Source of the DNA: Promethearchaeota archaeon
GTDB lineage: Archaea > Asgardarchaeota > Lokiarchaeia > Sigyniarchaeales > SOKP01
Direction of reading: 5' to 3'
DNA: 64,000 bases
Assembly (NCBI GenBank): GCA_019058245.1
Contig: JAHPZJ010000015.1
Span: forward strand, 1-64,000
The notes beneath the pieces are model-generated. The model saw nothing but the letters and a program-made list of their open reading frames with translations, made no database searches and had not been told where the DNA came from. Positions 45,196 through 54,462 of this stretch are shown here, piece after piece. The position numbers and the translations under genes are program-made. Within the stretch, counting starts at the first letter, position 1. Each line of letters begins with the position of its first letter.

Positions 45196-46302
45196 ATGAG
45201 AGAGAATAAAATAATTACTGATATAGAGCAGTTAACACCAGAATGGTTGACGAGGATCCTCAAAGATAAAGGATACTTTAACCAAGGAAAAGTAATAAAA
45301 ATAATTAAGAAAAGATCGCAAGAGACTGTAACTTCTAATGTACATTTCTTAGAGCTTAACTTTTCAATTGATACTCAAACGGAACCAGCTTCTTCTGAAA
45401 TAGTTGTAAAAATCCCTAAACCTAATGAAGTAGCTAGATCTGTCGGGAAACATGAAGCAAAATTTTATCGTATTCTAGCTGAAATGATGAGCGAGATGCC
45501 AATTCCAATCTGTTATGAGGCAGCGTTTTCTGAAGAAACTGGATTGTCACATATTATCCTTGAAAATTTATCAAAAACACACATAGAAAATTTCGAATAT
45601 CCTCCTTCAAAAATAAATAATGAAAGAGCAGTTGACTGTTTAGCAGAATTACATGCTTTTTGGTGGGATCACCCCAAGCTTAAGGAACTATCGAAAAGTT
45701 CTTACGTTCTTTACACATTTAAAGAAAATTCTTTTAATAAAGAAGAAATTTTTAAATGGTTTAATAGCCAAAAAATGACACTCAAGCCATTTTTAGAATT
45801 CTTAGGAGAAAGAATAGGGAGTAAAAGTAAGGAGTTATTTAAAACCATATTCTCATTATATCCTCAAGTGGTATATGAACGAATCTCAAAAGAGAATATA
45901 ACTGTAATCCATTGTGATGCTCATTTCTGGAATTTTTTCTATCCAAAAGACATAATAGATCAAAAATATAAAACAATATTACCTGATTGGCAAACTTGGA
46001 GTATCGGTGTAGGAGCTCAAGATCTTGCATTTATGATAGGACTCTTTTTCTTTCCTGACTATCGGCATTTGGTAGAAAAAGATCTTATCAAACGTTATCT
46101 TAATAAGCTTTTAAAATCAGGTGTGAAAAATTATAGCTGGGATGAGTGTTGGTATGATTACAAGTTATTTACTATATTAAATATTTACAGAATTGTCTGG
46201 TGGTGGAGTGTTGGTATGCCTTCTATAGTTTGGTTGCCTAAATTAGAAGCTTCCATTAGTACTATAAAAGATCTAAATTGTATGGAGCTTTTAGAAAGCT
46301 AA
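45196..46302 (+). CDS. Phosphotransferase-like protein (APH/ecdysteroid-kinase-like fold)
   Basis: 368 residues. The kinase-like fold is indicated by the lysine strand SEIVVKIPKP, the catalytic-loop block VIHCDAHFWNFFYP (a variant of HGDxHxxN) and the metal-binding aspartate in LPDWQTWSIGVGAQDLA. This arrangement is that of aminoglycoside phosphotransferase relatives, particularly the ecdysteroid-kinase/DUF1679 branch with WQ after the aspartate. Natural substrate unknown. Both ends of the gene are flanked by a 33-nt direct repeat, which may mean that it moved or was duplicated as a unit. Confidence 0.75.
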   Translation: MRENKIITDIEQLTPEWLTRILKDKGYFNQGKVIKIIKKRSQETVTSNVHFLELNFSIDTQTEPASSEIVVKIPKPNEVARSVGKHEAKFYRILAEMMSEMPIPICYEAAFSEETGLSHIILENLSKTHIENFEYPPSKINNERAVDCLAELHAFWWDHPKLKELSKSSYVLYTFKENSFNKEEIFKWFNSQKMTLKPFLEFLGERIGSKSKELFKTIFSLYPQVVYERISKENITVIHCDAHFWNFFYPKDIIDQKYKTILPDWQTWSIGVGAQDLAFMIGLFFFPDYRHLVEKDLIKRYLNKLLKSGVKNYSWDECWYDYKLFTILNIYRIVWWWSVGMPSIVWLPKLEASISTIKDLNCMELLES

Positions 46303-46337
46303 AATACTAATAATTTTTTCAAAGGAATTTTTATTGA

Positions 46338-46370
46338 ACTCAGACTCTGAATTTACCATTTCATTCCAAT
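46338..46370 (+). repeat. 33-nt direct repeat, copy B, downstream of the kinase-like gene
   Basis: Second copy of the element at 45046-45078, 29 of 33 bases identical and in the same orientation. It begins ACTCAGACTCTGAATTTACC and ends CATTCCAAT. It lies between the ends of two convergent genes, where a promoter element would not be expected, so an insertion footprint or a terminator-like role is possible. Confidence 0.6.
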
Positions 46371-46448
46371 CTTAAATTCATCAAATGACCAAAACTCAAA
46401 AAACAGGACTGTTTAAAGATAAATTAGAATGATTAAGGAATAAATACA

Positions 46449-48596
46449 CTATTTTAATTCCAGTTTATTTTGGCAATAAGGACAATGAAGAGGTAATTCT
46501 TCATCACAATTCTCTAATTCTTCACTACTTATAATATTCTTCCAACATATTAATTTATCTCCCTTTTGAACCATATCTCTGCCATGGTGCTGTGGTATAA
46601 TATCTTTTGTTTGGCAATTCTCACATATAATAAGTTTAGCTTTACTCTCTAACTTTTCAGTGGAAATTTCTTTGTATAAAAACTTGTACTGGAAAATAGT
46701 TAAACTATTAAGCAGAACTAACAATGACACTCCCATATCACCAATTCCAACCGCTAACCAGAGAGTCATGAAGCCAATAACAGTTAAAATTGCGAATGAG
46801 ACTTTTACGATTATGGAAGTCCATATATTTTGTTTTATTTTTTTATTTGTCTTTTTCGCGATGTCAACATAGGTAAGAATTTTTTTTAGATCATCTCCAA
46901 TTACAATAATGTCTGCAGTTTCTAATGTGATATCGGTGGCAGAAGCACCTATTGCGATTCCTAAATCTGCCAATGCTAAGGCGGGTGCATCATTTATTCC
47001 ATCACCAACCATTGCCACTCCTTTATATTGCTGCTGTAAATTTTGTATTTCTTGAAGTTTTTGGTCAGGTAAATGTTCACCATAAGCTCTATCAATATCC
47101 AGACACGATCCAATTGAATTACATACTCTCTGATTATCCCCAGAAATTAATACTGTCTCATAACCACGTTCTTTTAAACCATTTATTAGAATTGGAGCAG
47201 AAACCCTTAAAACATCTCGAATTGAAATGATGCCTAATAATTGTTTGTGATTTCCTAATAAGATTGGAATTGTTCCTGATGATTCAATACTTTCAATATC
47301 ATTGATTGGAAGCTCATAATTTAATTCTTTCATAAATTTTGGACTCCCTACATAGAACATCTCTCCATTAATCTTACCTTTTATTCCTTTTCCTTTTATC
47401 ACCTCAAAGTCATTAATAGGTTGAAAATCTAACTTCATTTCTTTTGCTTGATTCACTATCGCTTTTCCAATTGGATGTTCTGAAAGAGATTCTAAACTCG
47501 CTGCAATACTAATTATATTTTGTTTGGTAACACCATTGTAAGAAATAATCTCAAAGATTCTCAATCTTCCTTCAGTGAGAGTACCAGTTTTATCAAAAGC
47601 AAAAGTTTCTATATCCTTTAGTTTTTCAATAAATTTATTCCCTTTAACTAATATTCCCTCTCTTGCTTGCTTCGTTAGAGATGCTATATTCGCTAAAGGA
47701 GTAGACAATGTTAAAGCACATGGACAAGAAACTACTAATAAAATTAAACCACGATAAAACCAATCAATAAAATTCAACCCAAATAGAGGTGGAATAACCA
47801 TTACTACAATCGAAGAACATAAGATAATAGGGGTGTAGTACTTTGCAAATTTTTCAATGAATTTTTCATGGTTACTCTTATTTTCTTGCGCAATTTTCAC
47901 ACTTTCAGCAATTTGAGCAACAATAGTGTTAGTACTTTCTCTTGTAACTTCAATATCTATAAAACCATCAGAATTTAAGCTAGCAGCAAATACTTCATCT
48001 CCTTTGTTTTTAAAAATCGGAACTGATTCACCGGTGATCGCACTTTCATCTAAATATGAATTTCCTTTTACAATTATACCATCTAAAGGTACTTTCATTC
48101 CAGGTTTTATTCCAACAATATCCCCAATTTTAATTTCCCTCGATGCTACACTTTTATAACCATTTTCTGTCTTTAAAAGAGCCTCATCAGGAGCAAGTTC
48201 AAGTAATTCTTTAATAGCATTTCTAGACTTATCTGTTGTCATTTCTTCTAGTCTTTCTGCTATAGCATATAATAATAATGCAGTTGCTCCCTCTTGTCCA
48301 TGAAAAATGAAAAATGAAGCAATACCAGCTATCAACATTAAAAGATTTGCTGTAATTTTTTTAGCTTTTATATCTTCTATTGCTTCTTTTACAATTCCAG
48401 GACTCGAAAGAAGAATTGAAGTCACAGCTAAAATCTGAGCAATTAATAGATTTTTAAATCCAAAATCAAAAAATATTGATATTCCGAGTAGAACCCCAGC
48501 CGGAATAATAAAATACCAAAATTTTTTTTCAAAAAAGGATTCTTCCTCAATTTCTTCGACTTCACATATAGATGATGAACATGCAATTGTAGTAAT
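46449..48596 (-). CDS. Heavy-metal-exporting P1B-type ATPase
   Basis: Exports soft-metal ions (Zn/Cd/Pb or Co type) at the cost of ATP. From the GTG at 48425 it has the TGES actuator motif (AITGESVPI), the metal-binding SCPCALTLSTP helix, the phosphorylation site FDKTGTLTEG, the HP motif SEHPIGKAI and VGDGINDAPALA. The C-terminus has a cysteine-rich zinc-ribbon-like tail (ICENCQTKD...HCPYCQNK). The frame continues upstream of that GTG through two more membrane helices and a short cysteine-rich start (ACSSSICEVEE), so the true start lies upstream; no ATG/GTG/TTG is available and ATT at 48596 or 48599 is the best candidate, giving about 715 residues. Confidence 0.9.
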   Translation of the reverse strand: MTTIACSSSICEVEEIEEESFFEKKFWYFIIPAGVLLGISIFFDFGFKNLLIAQILAVTSILLSSPGIVKEAIEDIKAKKITANLLMLIAGIASFFIFHGQEGATALLLYAIAERLEEMTTDKSRNAIKELLELAPDEALLKTENGYKSVASREIKIGDIVGIKPGMKVPLDGIIVKGNSYLDESAITGESVPIFKNKGDEVFAASLNSDGFIDIEVTRESTNTIVAQIAESVKIAQENKSNHEKFIEKFAKYYTPIILCSSIVVMVIPPLFGLNFIDWFYRGLILLVVSCPCALTLSTPLANIASLTKQAREGILVKGNKFIEKLKDIETFAFDKTGTLTEGRLRIFEIISYNGVTKQNIISIAASLESLSEHPIGKAIVNQAKEMKLDFQPINDFEVIKGKGIKGKINGEMFYVGSPKFMKELNYELPINDIESIESSGTIPILLGNHKQLLGIISIRDVLRVSAPILINGLKERGYETVLISGDNQRVCNSIGSCLDIDRAYGEHLPDQKLQEIQNLQQQYKGVAMVGDGINDAPALALADLGIAIGASATDITLETADIIVIGDDLKKILTYVDIAKKTNKKIKQNIWTSIIVKVSFAILTVIGFMTLWLAVGIGDMGVSLLVLLNSLTIFQYKFLYKEISTEKLESKAKLIICENCQTKDIIPQHHGRDMVQKGDKLICWKNIISSEELENCDEELPLHCPYCQNKLELK

Positions 48597-48601
48597 AATT
48601 T

Positions 48602-48608
48602 ATCACCT
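48602..48608 (-). promoter_or_regulatory. Ribosome binding site preceding a probable AUU start
   Basis: On the reverse strand AGGTGAT reads exactly complementary to the 3' end of 16S rRNA, and the next codons are AA-ATT-ATT in the frame of the P-type ATPase. Its distance to the second ATT (seven bases from GGTG) is normal for initiation. It decides the start of this gene in the absence of ATG, GTG or TTG. Confidence 0.45.
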
Positions 48609-48916
48609 ATGTAATAATGAGATATAATATAATTAGAATTTTCCATTTATAGATAATAAAATTAAGAGATTGTTAATACACTATGTTAATACCATTTCCA
48701 GATTTTTTTTATTAAATATAAAATGTGGGATGTAATCAATTAATAACTAAAAATTAGAGTTGCTAAAGAAAAAAGATAGGGATAACAAAAATAAAGACTA
48801 TCATATTTACTTTTTTAAAGAAAATAAATCTTTTTCATAAAATCTCTTAGAATTTAGTTGATTTTTATGTTTAAATTAAAATTAGAAAATAAAAAAAGAA
48901 AAAAATTTAAAAATTT
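48609..48916. other. Intergenic region upstream of the P-type ATPase
   Basis: About 308 bases of AT-rich sequence between the P-type ATPase and the end of the ABC permease. A reverse-strand frame starting at 48646 overlaps the ATPase in another frame and is not considered a gene. I see no other gene, RNA or repeat; a poly-A stretch near 48886-48905 would act as a T-rich terminator for upstream reverse-strand transcription. Confidence 0.35.
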
Positions 48917-49723
48917 TTAAAGTGTAGTCTTTTTCTGAAAGATTCTAATGCCTAAAATGATAAATATAGCCGCAAATGCTAATATCATTAAGATTCCACT
49001 CCATATAGGAAAGAAAGTAGCTACAGAGGTGGGAGTAATAATAGTACCACTATACAATAGATCAGAGAATGAATCTCCTACAACAGTTAATTGAAGATAA
49101 ACCTGTTTAACCCAATATTGTGGAGTGAAAAACACGCTCACATTATCTAAAGGAAAAAATGAACCCGAAACAAACATTAAGCACATGTGACTTAACATTG
49201 CAATCCCATTCGCACCTTCAGGAGAATTAAGAAAACTCGCAATAATAAGACCTAATCCAATTGATGCGATACCATAAATTAACGCAATTAAGTATCCTAT
49301 TGGCATCATTGCAAGTTCGAAATGAGCCCCTAAAATCCCATATCCAAATAAGTATATTAAAATAATCTGTAGATTCATAAAAACTCCTTCAGATATAACA
49401 GCTCCTAAAAATACATTTCCACGACTTACAGGCATAGCATCTATACGTTCTAATGTTCCATCCTTTTTACTCATTGAAAACATAACTGCACTTGTCACGC
49501 AGGATATCCCAATTGTATATACAACTATTCCAGGAAACTCCACGTCAAAAGTGGTCAATCCATTTATCAAATAACTACCATCATCCGCACTGAAGGCTAG
49601 TTTATAGACAATTAACATCATAATTGGAAATGCAATAGTCCAGAACATCGAACTATAGTTCTTAAGTTTTTCCTTTATATTCTTCTTAGCTATATACCAT
49701 GCTTTTAAATCAATTGTACTCAT
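48917..49723 (-). CDS. ABC-2 type transporter permease
   Basis: 268 residues with six hydrophobic segments, in the layout of ABC-2 (drug/polysaccharide/bacteriocin exporter) permeases. The block MLSHMCLMFVSGSFFPLDNVS before the fifth helix is a family signature. The start ATG overlaps the stop of the ATPase gene (TAATG), so the two are translationally coupled and form one transporter. The export substrate is unknown. Confidence 0.88.
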   Translation of the reverse strand: MSTIDLKAWYIAKKNIKEKLKNYSSMFWTIAFPIMMLIVYKLAFSADDGSYLINGLTTFDVEFPGIVVYTIGISCVTSAVMFSMSKKDGTLERIDAMPVSRGNVFLGAVISEGVFMNLQIILIYLFGYGILGAHFELAMMPIGYLIALIYGIASIGLGLIIASFLNSPEGANGIAMLSHMCLMFVSGSFFPLDNVSVFFTPQYWVKQVYLQLTVVGDSFSDLLYSGTIITPTSVATFFPIWSGILMILAFAAIFIILGIRIFQKKTTL

Positions 49724-50733
49724 TAGTCGCGAAGCCCCCTTCCAGTTAATTTTAAAAATATATCTTCTAGAGAATCTTCTCTAAAGTGTAAAGTTTTAAA
49801 CGATTCTATCTTTCCTAAAATTTCATTCTTAAGTGTCTTAACGCCTCCAGTAAATGAGATAATTAACTTATTATTCTCCATTTCTGTAATATTTTTCACG
49901 TCAGTTATTTGTTCTAACCTGTTTTTTGCTTGAATGAGCTCTTTTCTTGAAGAAAAACTAAACTCAAGAATATTCCCATTATTTGAATTACTTTTTAGTT
50001 CATTTACCGTTCCGAAAGCAATAATTTTACCATGATCCATAATTGCGATATGATCACTTAAAACATCAGCCTCTATCATATCATGAGTAGTAAGGATGAT
50101 TGTCATTCCTGTCTTTTTAAGATCCTTGATAAAATCCCAAACAAGGCGTCTAGCTTGGGGATCTAATCCTGCACTTGGTTCATCAAGAAAAAGAATTTGT
50201 GGTTGATTAATAAGGCTCATTACAATATTTAATCGTCGTTTCATTCCCCCAGAAAAGGATTTTGCAGACTTTTTTCGTCCAGCAATATTCATTTTCTCCA
50301 ATAAGATTTTCGTACGTTCTTTTATATCATCAGTATTCATACCATGCATACGACCAACAAATTCTACATTATCCTCTGCTGTTAAGGCTTCAAAAACAAC
50401 ATTTTCTTGAGGACATACACCAATAAATGGTTTAATTTTATCTTTTTCTTTTATTAGGCTATATTCCGCAATTCTAGCGTCTCCGTTTGAGGGTTTTAAT
50501 ACGGTGGTAAGCATTCTAATTGTTGTAGATTTTCCTGCTCCATTTGGACCTAAAAGAGAGAAAAGTTCACCCTTTCGAACTTTAAGACTAATACCATCAA
50601 CTGCTTTAACACTATTGAATGATTTTTCTAGATTTTGAACTATAATAATATATTCAGTTGAAAGTTTATTCTCATTGAATTGATTATGATCTGAAGATAA
50701 TATTATTGCTTCTTTTTTTGTTGATACATTCAT
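49723..50733 (-). CDS. ABC transporter ATP-binding protein
   Basis: About 336 residues from ATG 50733 (the ATG at 50778 overlaps a direct repeat and is less likely). Motifs: Walker A LGPNGAGKSTT, Q-loop GVCPQENVVFEALT, signature SFSGGMKRRLN, Walker B ILFLDEPSAGLD and switch histidine LTTHDM. A C-terminal DUF4162-type domain follows (about residues 230-330). This is the drug/lipid-exporter class of ATPase that works with the overlapping ABC-2 permease. Confidence 0.92.
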   Translation of the reverse strand: MNVSTKKEAIILSSDHNQFNENKLSTEYIIIVQNLEKSFNSVKAVDGISLKVRKGELFSLLGPNGAGKSTTIRMLTTVLKPSNGDARIAEYSLIKEKDKIKPFIGVCPQENVVFEALTAEDNVEFVGRMHGMNTDDIKERTKILLEKMNIAGRKKSAKSFSGGMKRRLNIVMSLINQPQILFLDEPSAGLDPQARRLVWDFIKDLKKTGMTIILTTHDMIEADVLSDHIAIMDHGKIIAFGTVNELKSNSNNGNILEFSFSSRKELIQAKNRLEQITDVKNITEMENNKLIISFTGGVKTLKNEILGKIESFKTLHFREDSLEDIFLKLTGRGLRD

Positions 50734-50769
50734 AATTTTAATTATAATTAATTTGAATAAGTTTCTTCC

Positions 50770-50805
50770 ATAGACCAATTTTTAATGTATAGACCAATTT
50801 TTAAT
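50770..50805. repeat. Tandem 17-bp direct repeat upstream of the ABC exporter
   Basis: ATAGACCAATTTTTAAT occurs at 50770-50786 and again at 50789-50805, identical and spaced 19 bases, close to two helical turns. It lies just upstream of the probable ATPase start, which suggests a binding site for a transcription regulator. The rest of the gap to 51087 holds nothing else that I recognise. Confidence 0.5.
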
Positions 50806-51087
50806 ATAATTATAAGAAATTAATTTTTTTAAAACGTGAATATAATATATCCTAGTTTTAATTGACTAGAATTAAAATCTTCAATTAGAAGATGTTGTTT
50901 TTAAATGAAAATAATAGATTTCTGGGAAATTAATATTTCTTTATTAAGGAATTTTAGAGTTTTTTCATATATATAACATTCTTTGTATAGATTAAGTCTG
51001 CTGTGTAATGATCTTCCCGAAAAATTAATAAATGAGTACTCTTGAATACTCAAGATTTCTAACAAAAATCTAAAATAAAAAATGATT

Positions 51088-51981
51088 TCACTTTATAATG
51101 TAAACAAGTTTTTGACCTTCTTGTTCTTCGAGGTCTAGTTCTCGTCTAATTGCATTTCTGATTAAATATCCTCCAACATGCAATATTGAATCTTTAAGAA
51201 TAGAATCTTGATCCATTGAAGCATTACAAGGATAAGCATGATGTGCTTTACTTATTCTTTCATTCAATGAGATATTATTACTTTTACCATTCTTAAAATA
51301 TTTGGATTTTAATTGTTGGCAGATATAATAAGTGCTACCACAAGGAGCGCTTTGAATTACGCAAGTATCTTCAATTGAAGTACCATCCTTGCTTAGTAAG
51401 AATGAAACAATAGGTACTCCAATTTTAAAGTAATTTATAAATTCATGAATAAAATTATATTTTTTTGTTAAATTAAAGCCAACTTTATTATATTCATTTA
51501 GTTCTTTACTTAGCGCACAAAAAGGTTTAGGAAATGCTGCTTGAATCCCATATTTTTCGAATTCTTCTAAAATCATTACTTGCAGTCCTGATGGTACCCA
51601 TTTTGGGTCTTCAATTGGCACTATAACTGCTTTAATCCCTTTATCCTTGAGATAATTAGGAAGATCTAAAAGTAAATCTTGATGAATACCAATAACCAAT
51701 AGAAAGTCAACAGGTGGCAAATTCTTTGGTAGATATTCTGTTGAGTCTTCAATAAATTCAGGAATGTTTTCACCTAGTTTCTCATAAAAATATAATGAAT
51801 TGGCAAAACTCTTTAAATGTTCCCTACATTTATCACATTTCACATTTTGTTCTAAATCCTCGCAAGCTTTACAGAATTCTTCATTATTTATAAGATTGCC
51901 AGCAAATTTTTGAGCAAGCATTTCTGTATCTGGACTAGTCCCATAAAAAATACCTAATTTATAATTATTGTTCCTCAACAT
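51088..51981 (-). CDS. DUF166 family protein
   Basis: 297 residues. Recognised by PPVDFLLVIGIHQDLLLDLP, SAPCGSTYYICQQL and the C-terminal AHHAYPCNASM, the conserved blocks of DUF166. The N-terminal part carries four cysteines (CKACEDLEQNVKCDKC) that may bind a metal. The family is common in methanogens and other archaea and has been linked to thymidylate synthase-like activity only by annotation. It lies upstream of QueD on the same strand. Confidence 0.78.
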   Translation of the reverse strand: MLRNNNYKLGIFYGTSPDTEMLAQKFAGNLINNEEFCKACEDLEQNVKCDKCREHLKSFANSLYFYEKLGENIPEFIEDSTEYLPKNLPPVDFLLVIGIHQDLLLDLPNYLKDKGIKAVIVPIEDPKWVPSGLQVMILEEFEKYGIQAAFPKPFCALSKELNEYNKVGFNLTKKYNFIHEFINYFKIGVPIVSFLLSKDGTSIEDTCVIQSAPCGSTYYICQQLKSKYFKNGKSNNISLNERISKAHHAYPCNASMDQDSILKDSILHVGGYLIRNAIRRELDLEEQEGQKLVYIIK

Positions 51982-52106
51982 TGCAATGGAATAAATCCTA
52001 TTTTTTATTTATATTTTTAATAAATTATAAAAGATTTAATTATTGAGCTGAACATGTTCAATTCTGGGTAATTCCAGGCTAGAATTAAATATCGATTAAC
52101 TTTTTC

Positions 52107-52562
52107 TTATTCCTCAAAAAAAGCCATAGTACTTTTACTTTCTTCTACTTTTACTGATATTTTTTTATTTCTATATATTTCTTTTAATTTTTCATGGATA
52201 TATTTTGCAAGAAGCTCGCTTGTTGTGGCAGGTAAAGGTAAAAAGAAAACATCCTCTCGAGGAAAAACATATCTTTTGTTTGATCCAATAATTTCTATGG
52301 AATCTTTCTCCTCCCGTATTTCTAATTCATCGGATTTTGTCGGTATTAAAACATAATGATCCATAGGTTTAATTATAGAGATTAAATTTTCCTTTAAATC
52401 AATAAAATCTACAACAAAATTATTTTCATTAAGCTTATCACTTATTTCAACAGATACATAATAGTTATGGCCATGCAACCTTGTACATTGAAGTGGTTCT
52501 TTTAAAAAATGACAAGCACTAAATTTAATTTCTGATGATTCGACAAATACTTTGAATCCCAT
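52107..52562 (-). CDS. queD: 6-carboxytetrahydropterin synthase-like protein (QueD family)
   Basis: 151-residue T-fold enzyme of the 6-pyruvoyltetrahydropterin synthase family. Zinc ligands are visible in FSACHFL and RLHGHNYY, and the PATTSELLAKYIHEKL block is typical. QueD makes 6-carboxy-tetrahydropterin in the pathway to preQ0, the precursor of archaeosine and queuosine in tRNA. The next gene, transcribed divergently, contains QueC, which uses the same pathway and strengthens the assignment. The start is preceded by a GGTGGGGG-containing ribosome site. Confidence 0.9.
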   Translation of the reverse strand: MGFKVFVESSEIKFSACHFLKEPLQCTRLHGHNYYVSVEISDKLNENNFVVDFIDLKENLISIIKPMDHYVLIPTKSDELEIREEKDSIEIIGSNKRYVFPREDVFFLPLPATTSELLAKYIHEKLKEIYRNKKISVKVEESKSTMAFFEE

Positions 52563-52782
52563 AAAAAAATGCCCCCACCGTATTTTTTTTGTTTTTACTA
52601 TTTTTGTATTGTAGAAGCGCTTTGGTATTTTTATATTTTATGCTTAGATACAATAAATATAAAAGAAGATTTCATAAAAATAAGTCATACAAAATAAACT
52701 ATAAAATGTAAAAAAATAAATTATTCTAAGATTCAAATCTAGATGAGTATCATCTTATGAAAAAAATAAAAATGTACTTATA

Positions 52783-54351
52783 ATGAAAAACAAGAAATTA
52801 GCAATTACCGGTGCCAATGGATATTTAGGAAAACATACAATAAAAGCAGCAATTCAAAAAGGATGGGAAGTTGTTGGAATTGTGAGACGAGATGATGCCG
52901 CTAAAGAAGTGGAAAACCTAGGTGCTAAACCAGTGATAATCAAGGATTTTTTAATAGAACCTTTGAAAAATGCGATAACAGGGTGTAAAGCAGTCTTGCA
53001 TTTTAGAGGAGTTGTGTGTGGTTCTAAAGAAACTTTTGAAAGAGTTAATATTCAAGGTATGCGTGTTTTAGTTCAAGCAGCTTTAGAAGCAAAAGTATCT
53101 AGAATAATCTTTCCTTCAGGTTTGGGCGTTGATAAGTATGGAATAGAAGAATGGGCTAATAACGCATATTTCCATTCTAAGAACATGGCTGAACAAGTTC
53201 TTAGAAATGGAAGTGTTCCTTATATAATTTTTAGACCTTCCTATATTTTAGGTCCTGAAGACGAATTAATTCCAGAATTAATTGAACAACTAAGAACAGG
53301 TATAGTTCAAATTGCTGGAAATGGCCAAACACCTATGCAACCGATTTTTGTCAAAGATGCAGTTGAAGCATTTTTAGCAGCTGCAGATGGTATTGGGGAA
53401 AATAATCAAATATTCGATCTTATTGGCTCGAAAATAATAAATATGTTAGAATTAATCGAAATGGTATTAAAGAATATGATTGAATTAGGATTTAATATCC
53501 CTCAACCACGTATCTATAATATAAGATTTGAAAATGCTCCAGAACAATTAGGAATATGCAAAGAAATGATTGATGTAATGAGATGTGATATTACTTCAAA
53601 TGAAAATATTGTTTCTAAAGCTTTAAATTTTAAATTATCAGACCTAGAAAAAGCAATAAAAGCTGCTATAGTCGCAAAAATGTTTCCAAAAGTAAAAGAA
53701 AACAATAAAAGGGGAATTTTATTGTTATCGGGAGGTATTGATTCTGTTGTTGCACTTTATTGGGCACTTCATAATGGTTATGAAATAATAGCACTTTCAT
53801 TCAATTATAATCTCCGACCAGAACAAGAAAAAAAAGCAGTTAAAAAGATAACTGATAACCTGAATATTAAATTAATCGAAGTTCCATTACAGTATATTAA
53901 GGAAGCAATAGATTTACGAATAGAAGGATTTCCCATTCCCTCAGTGATTCAAGCTCCTGAAGGATATATACCATCCCGAAATCTTGTCTATTATTCTATT
54001 GCATCATACTTTGCTGAAATCTATGGTTGTAATTTTATAATCGGTGGACATATCTCAATAGATCCGATTAAATTTCCTGATGCTGATCCAATCTTTTTTA
54101 AATCATTAGAGCAATTAGTCAATAAAGGAAAACATAACAAAGATAAAAGTATCATAAAAATTGTATTACCTCTTTCAAAAATGAATAAAATTGAAGTCAT
54201 TAGCTTAGGGAATGATTTGAATGTTCCTTTCAATTGGACTTGGAGCTGCTATAGTGATGGGGATCAACCATGCGGTAAATGTTCTTCTTGTCGAAATCGA
54301 GACGAGGCTTTTAATAATTTAAATTATTCTCAACCAAAATTTTCTTTATAA
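52783..54351 (+). CDS. NAD-dependent epimerase fused to QueC (7-cyano-7-deazaguanine synthase)
   Basis: 522 residues in two domains. Residues 1 to about 300 form an extended short-chain dehydrogenase/epimerase with the NAD motif ITGANGYLGKH (8-18), FPSGLGVDKYG and a YFHSKNMAE variant of the catalytic YxxxK. Residues 310-522 form QueC: the PP-loop SGGIDS (316-321) and four zinc cysteines at 489, 497, 500 and 503 (SCYSDGDQPCGKCSSC). QueC converts 7-carboxy-7-deazaguanine to preQ0. I know of no reason for fusing an epimerase to it, so the first domain may act on a modified product or be a bystander. Divergent from queD. Confidence 0.88.
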   Translation: MKNKKLAITGANGYLGKHTIKAAIQKGWEVVGIVRRDDAAKEVENLGAKPVIIKDFLIEPLKNAITGCKAVLHFRGVVCGSKETFERVNIQGMRVLVQAALEAKVSRIIFPSGLGVDKYGIEEWANNAYFHSKNMAEQVLRNGSVPYIIFRPSYILGPEDELIPELIEQLRTGIVQIAGNGQTPMQPIFVKDAVEAFLAAADGIGENNQIFDLIGSKIINMLELIEMVLKNMIELGFNIPQPRIYNIRFENAPEQLGICKEMIDVMRCDITSNENIVSKALNFKLSDLEKAIKAAIVAKMFPKVKENNKRGILLLSGGIDSVVALYWALHNGYEIIALSFNYNLRPEQEKKAVKKITDNLNIKLIEVPLQYIKEAIDLRIEGFPIPSVIQAPEGYIPSRNLVYYSIASYFAEIYGCNFIIGGHISIDPIKFPDADPIFFKSLEQLVNKGKHNKDKSIIKIVLPLSKMNKIEVISLGNDLNVPFNWTWSCYSDGDQPCGKCSSCRNRDEAFNNLNYSQPKFSL

Positions 54352-54462
54352 GAATTTTAATGCAAATTATAAATTCTTTTTTCCAATTGATGAAAGATAT
54401 TAAAATCAAGATTAATATCTTATAAATAGAAAATCTAAATAATTCAAAAATATTAATTCTAT

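Noticed and set aside
48443..48646. Reverse-strand ORF MENSNYIISHYYIGDK upstream of the P-type ATPase
   Set aside because: It overlaps the in-frame N-terminal extension of the ATPase in another frame and contains its ribosome site; the peptide has no domain-like pattern. It would only matter if a frameshift joins the two.
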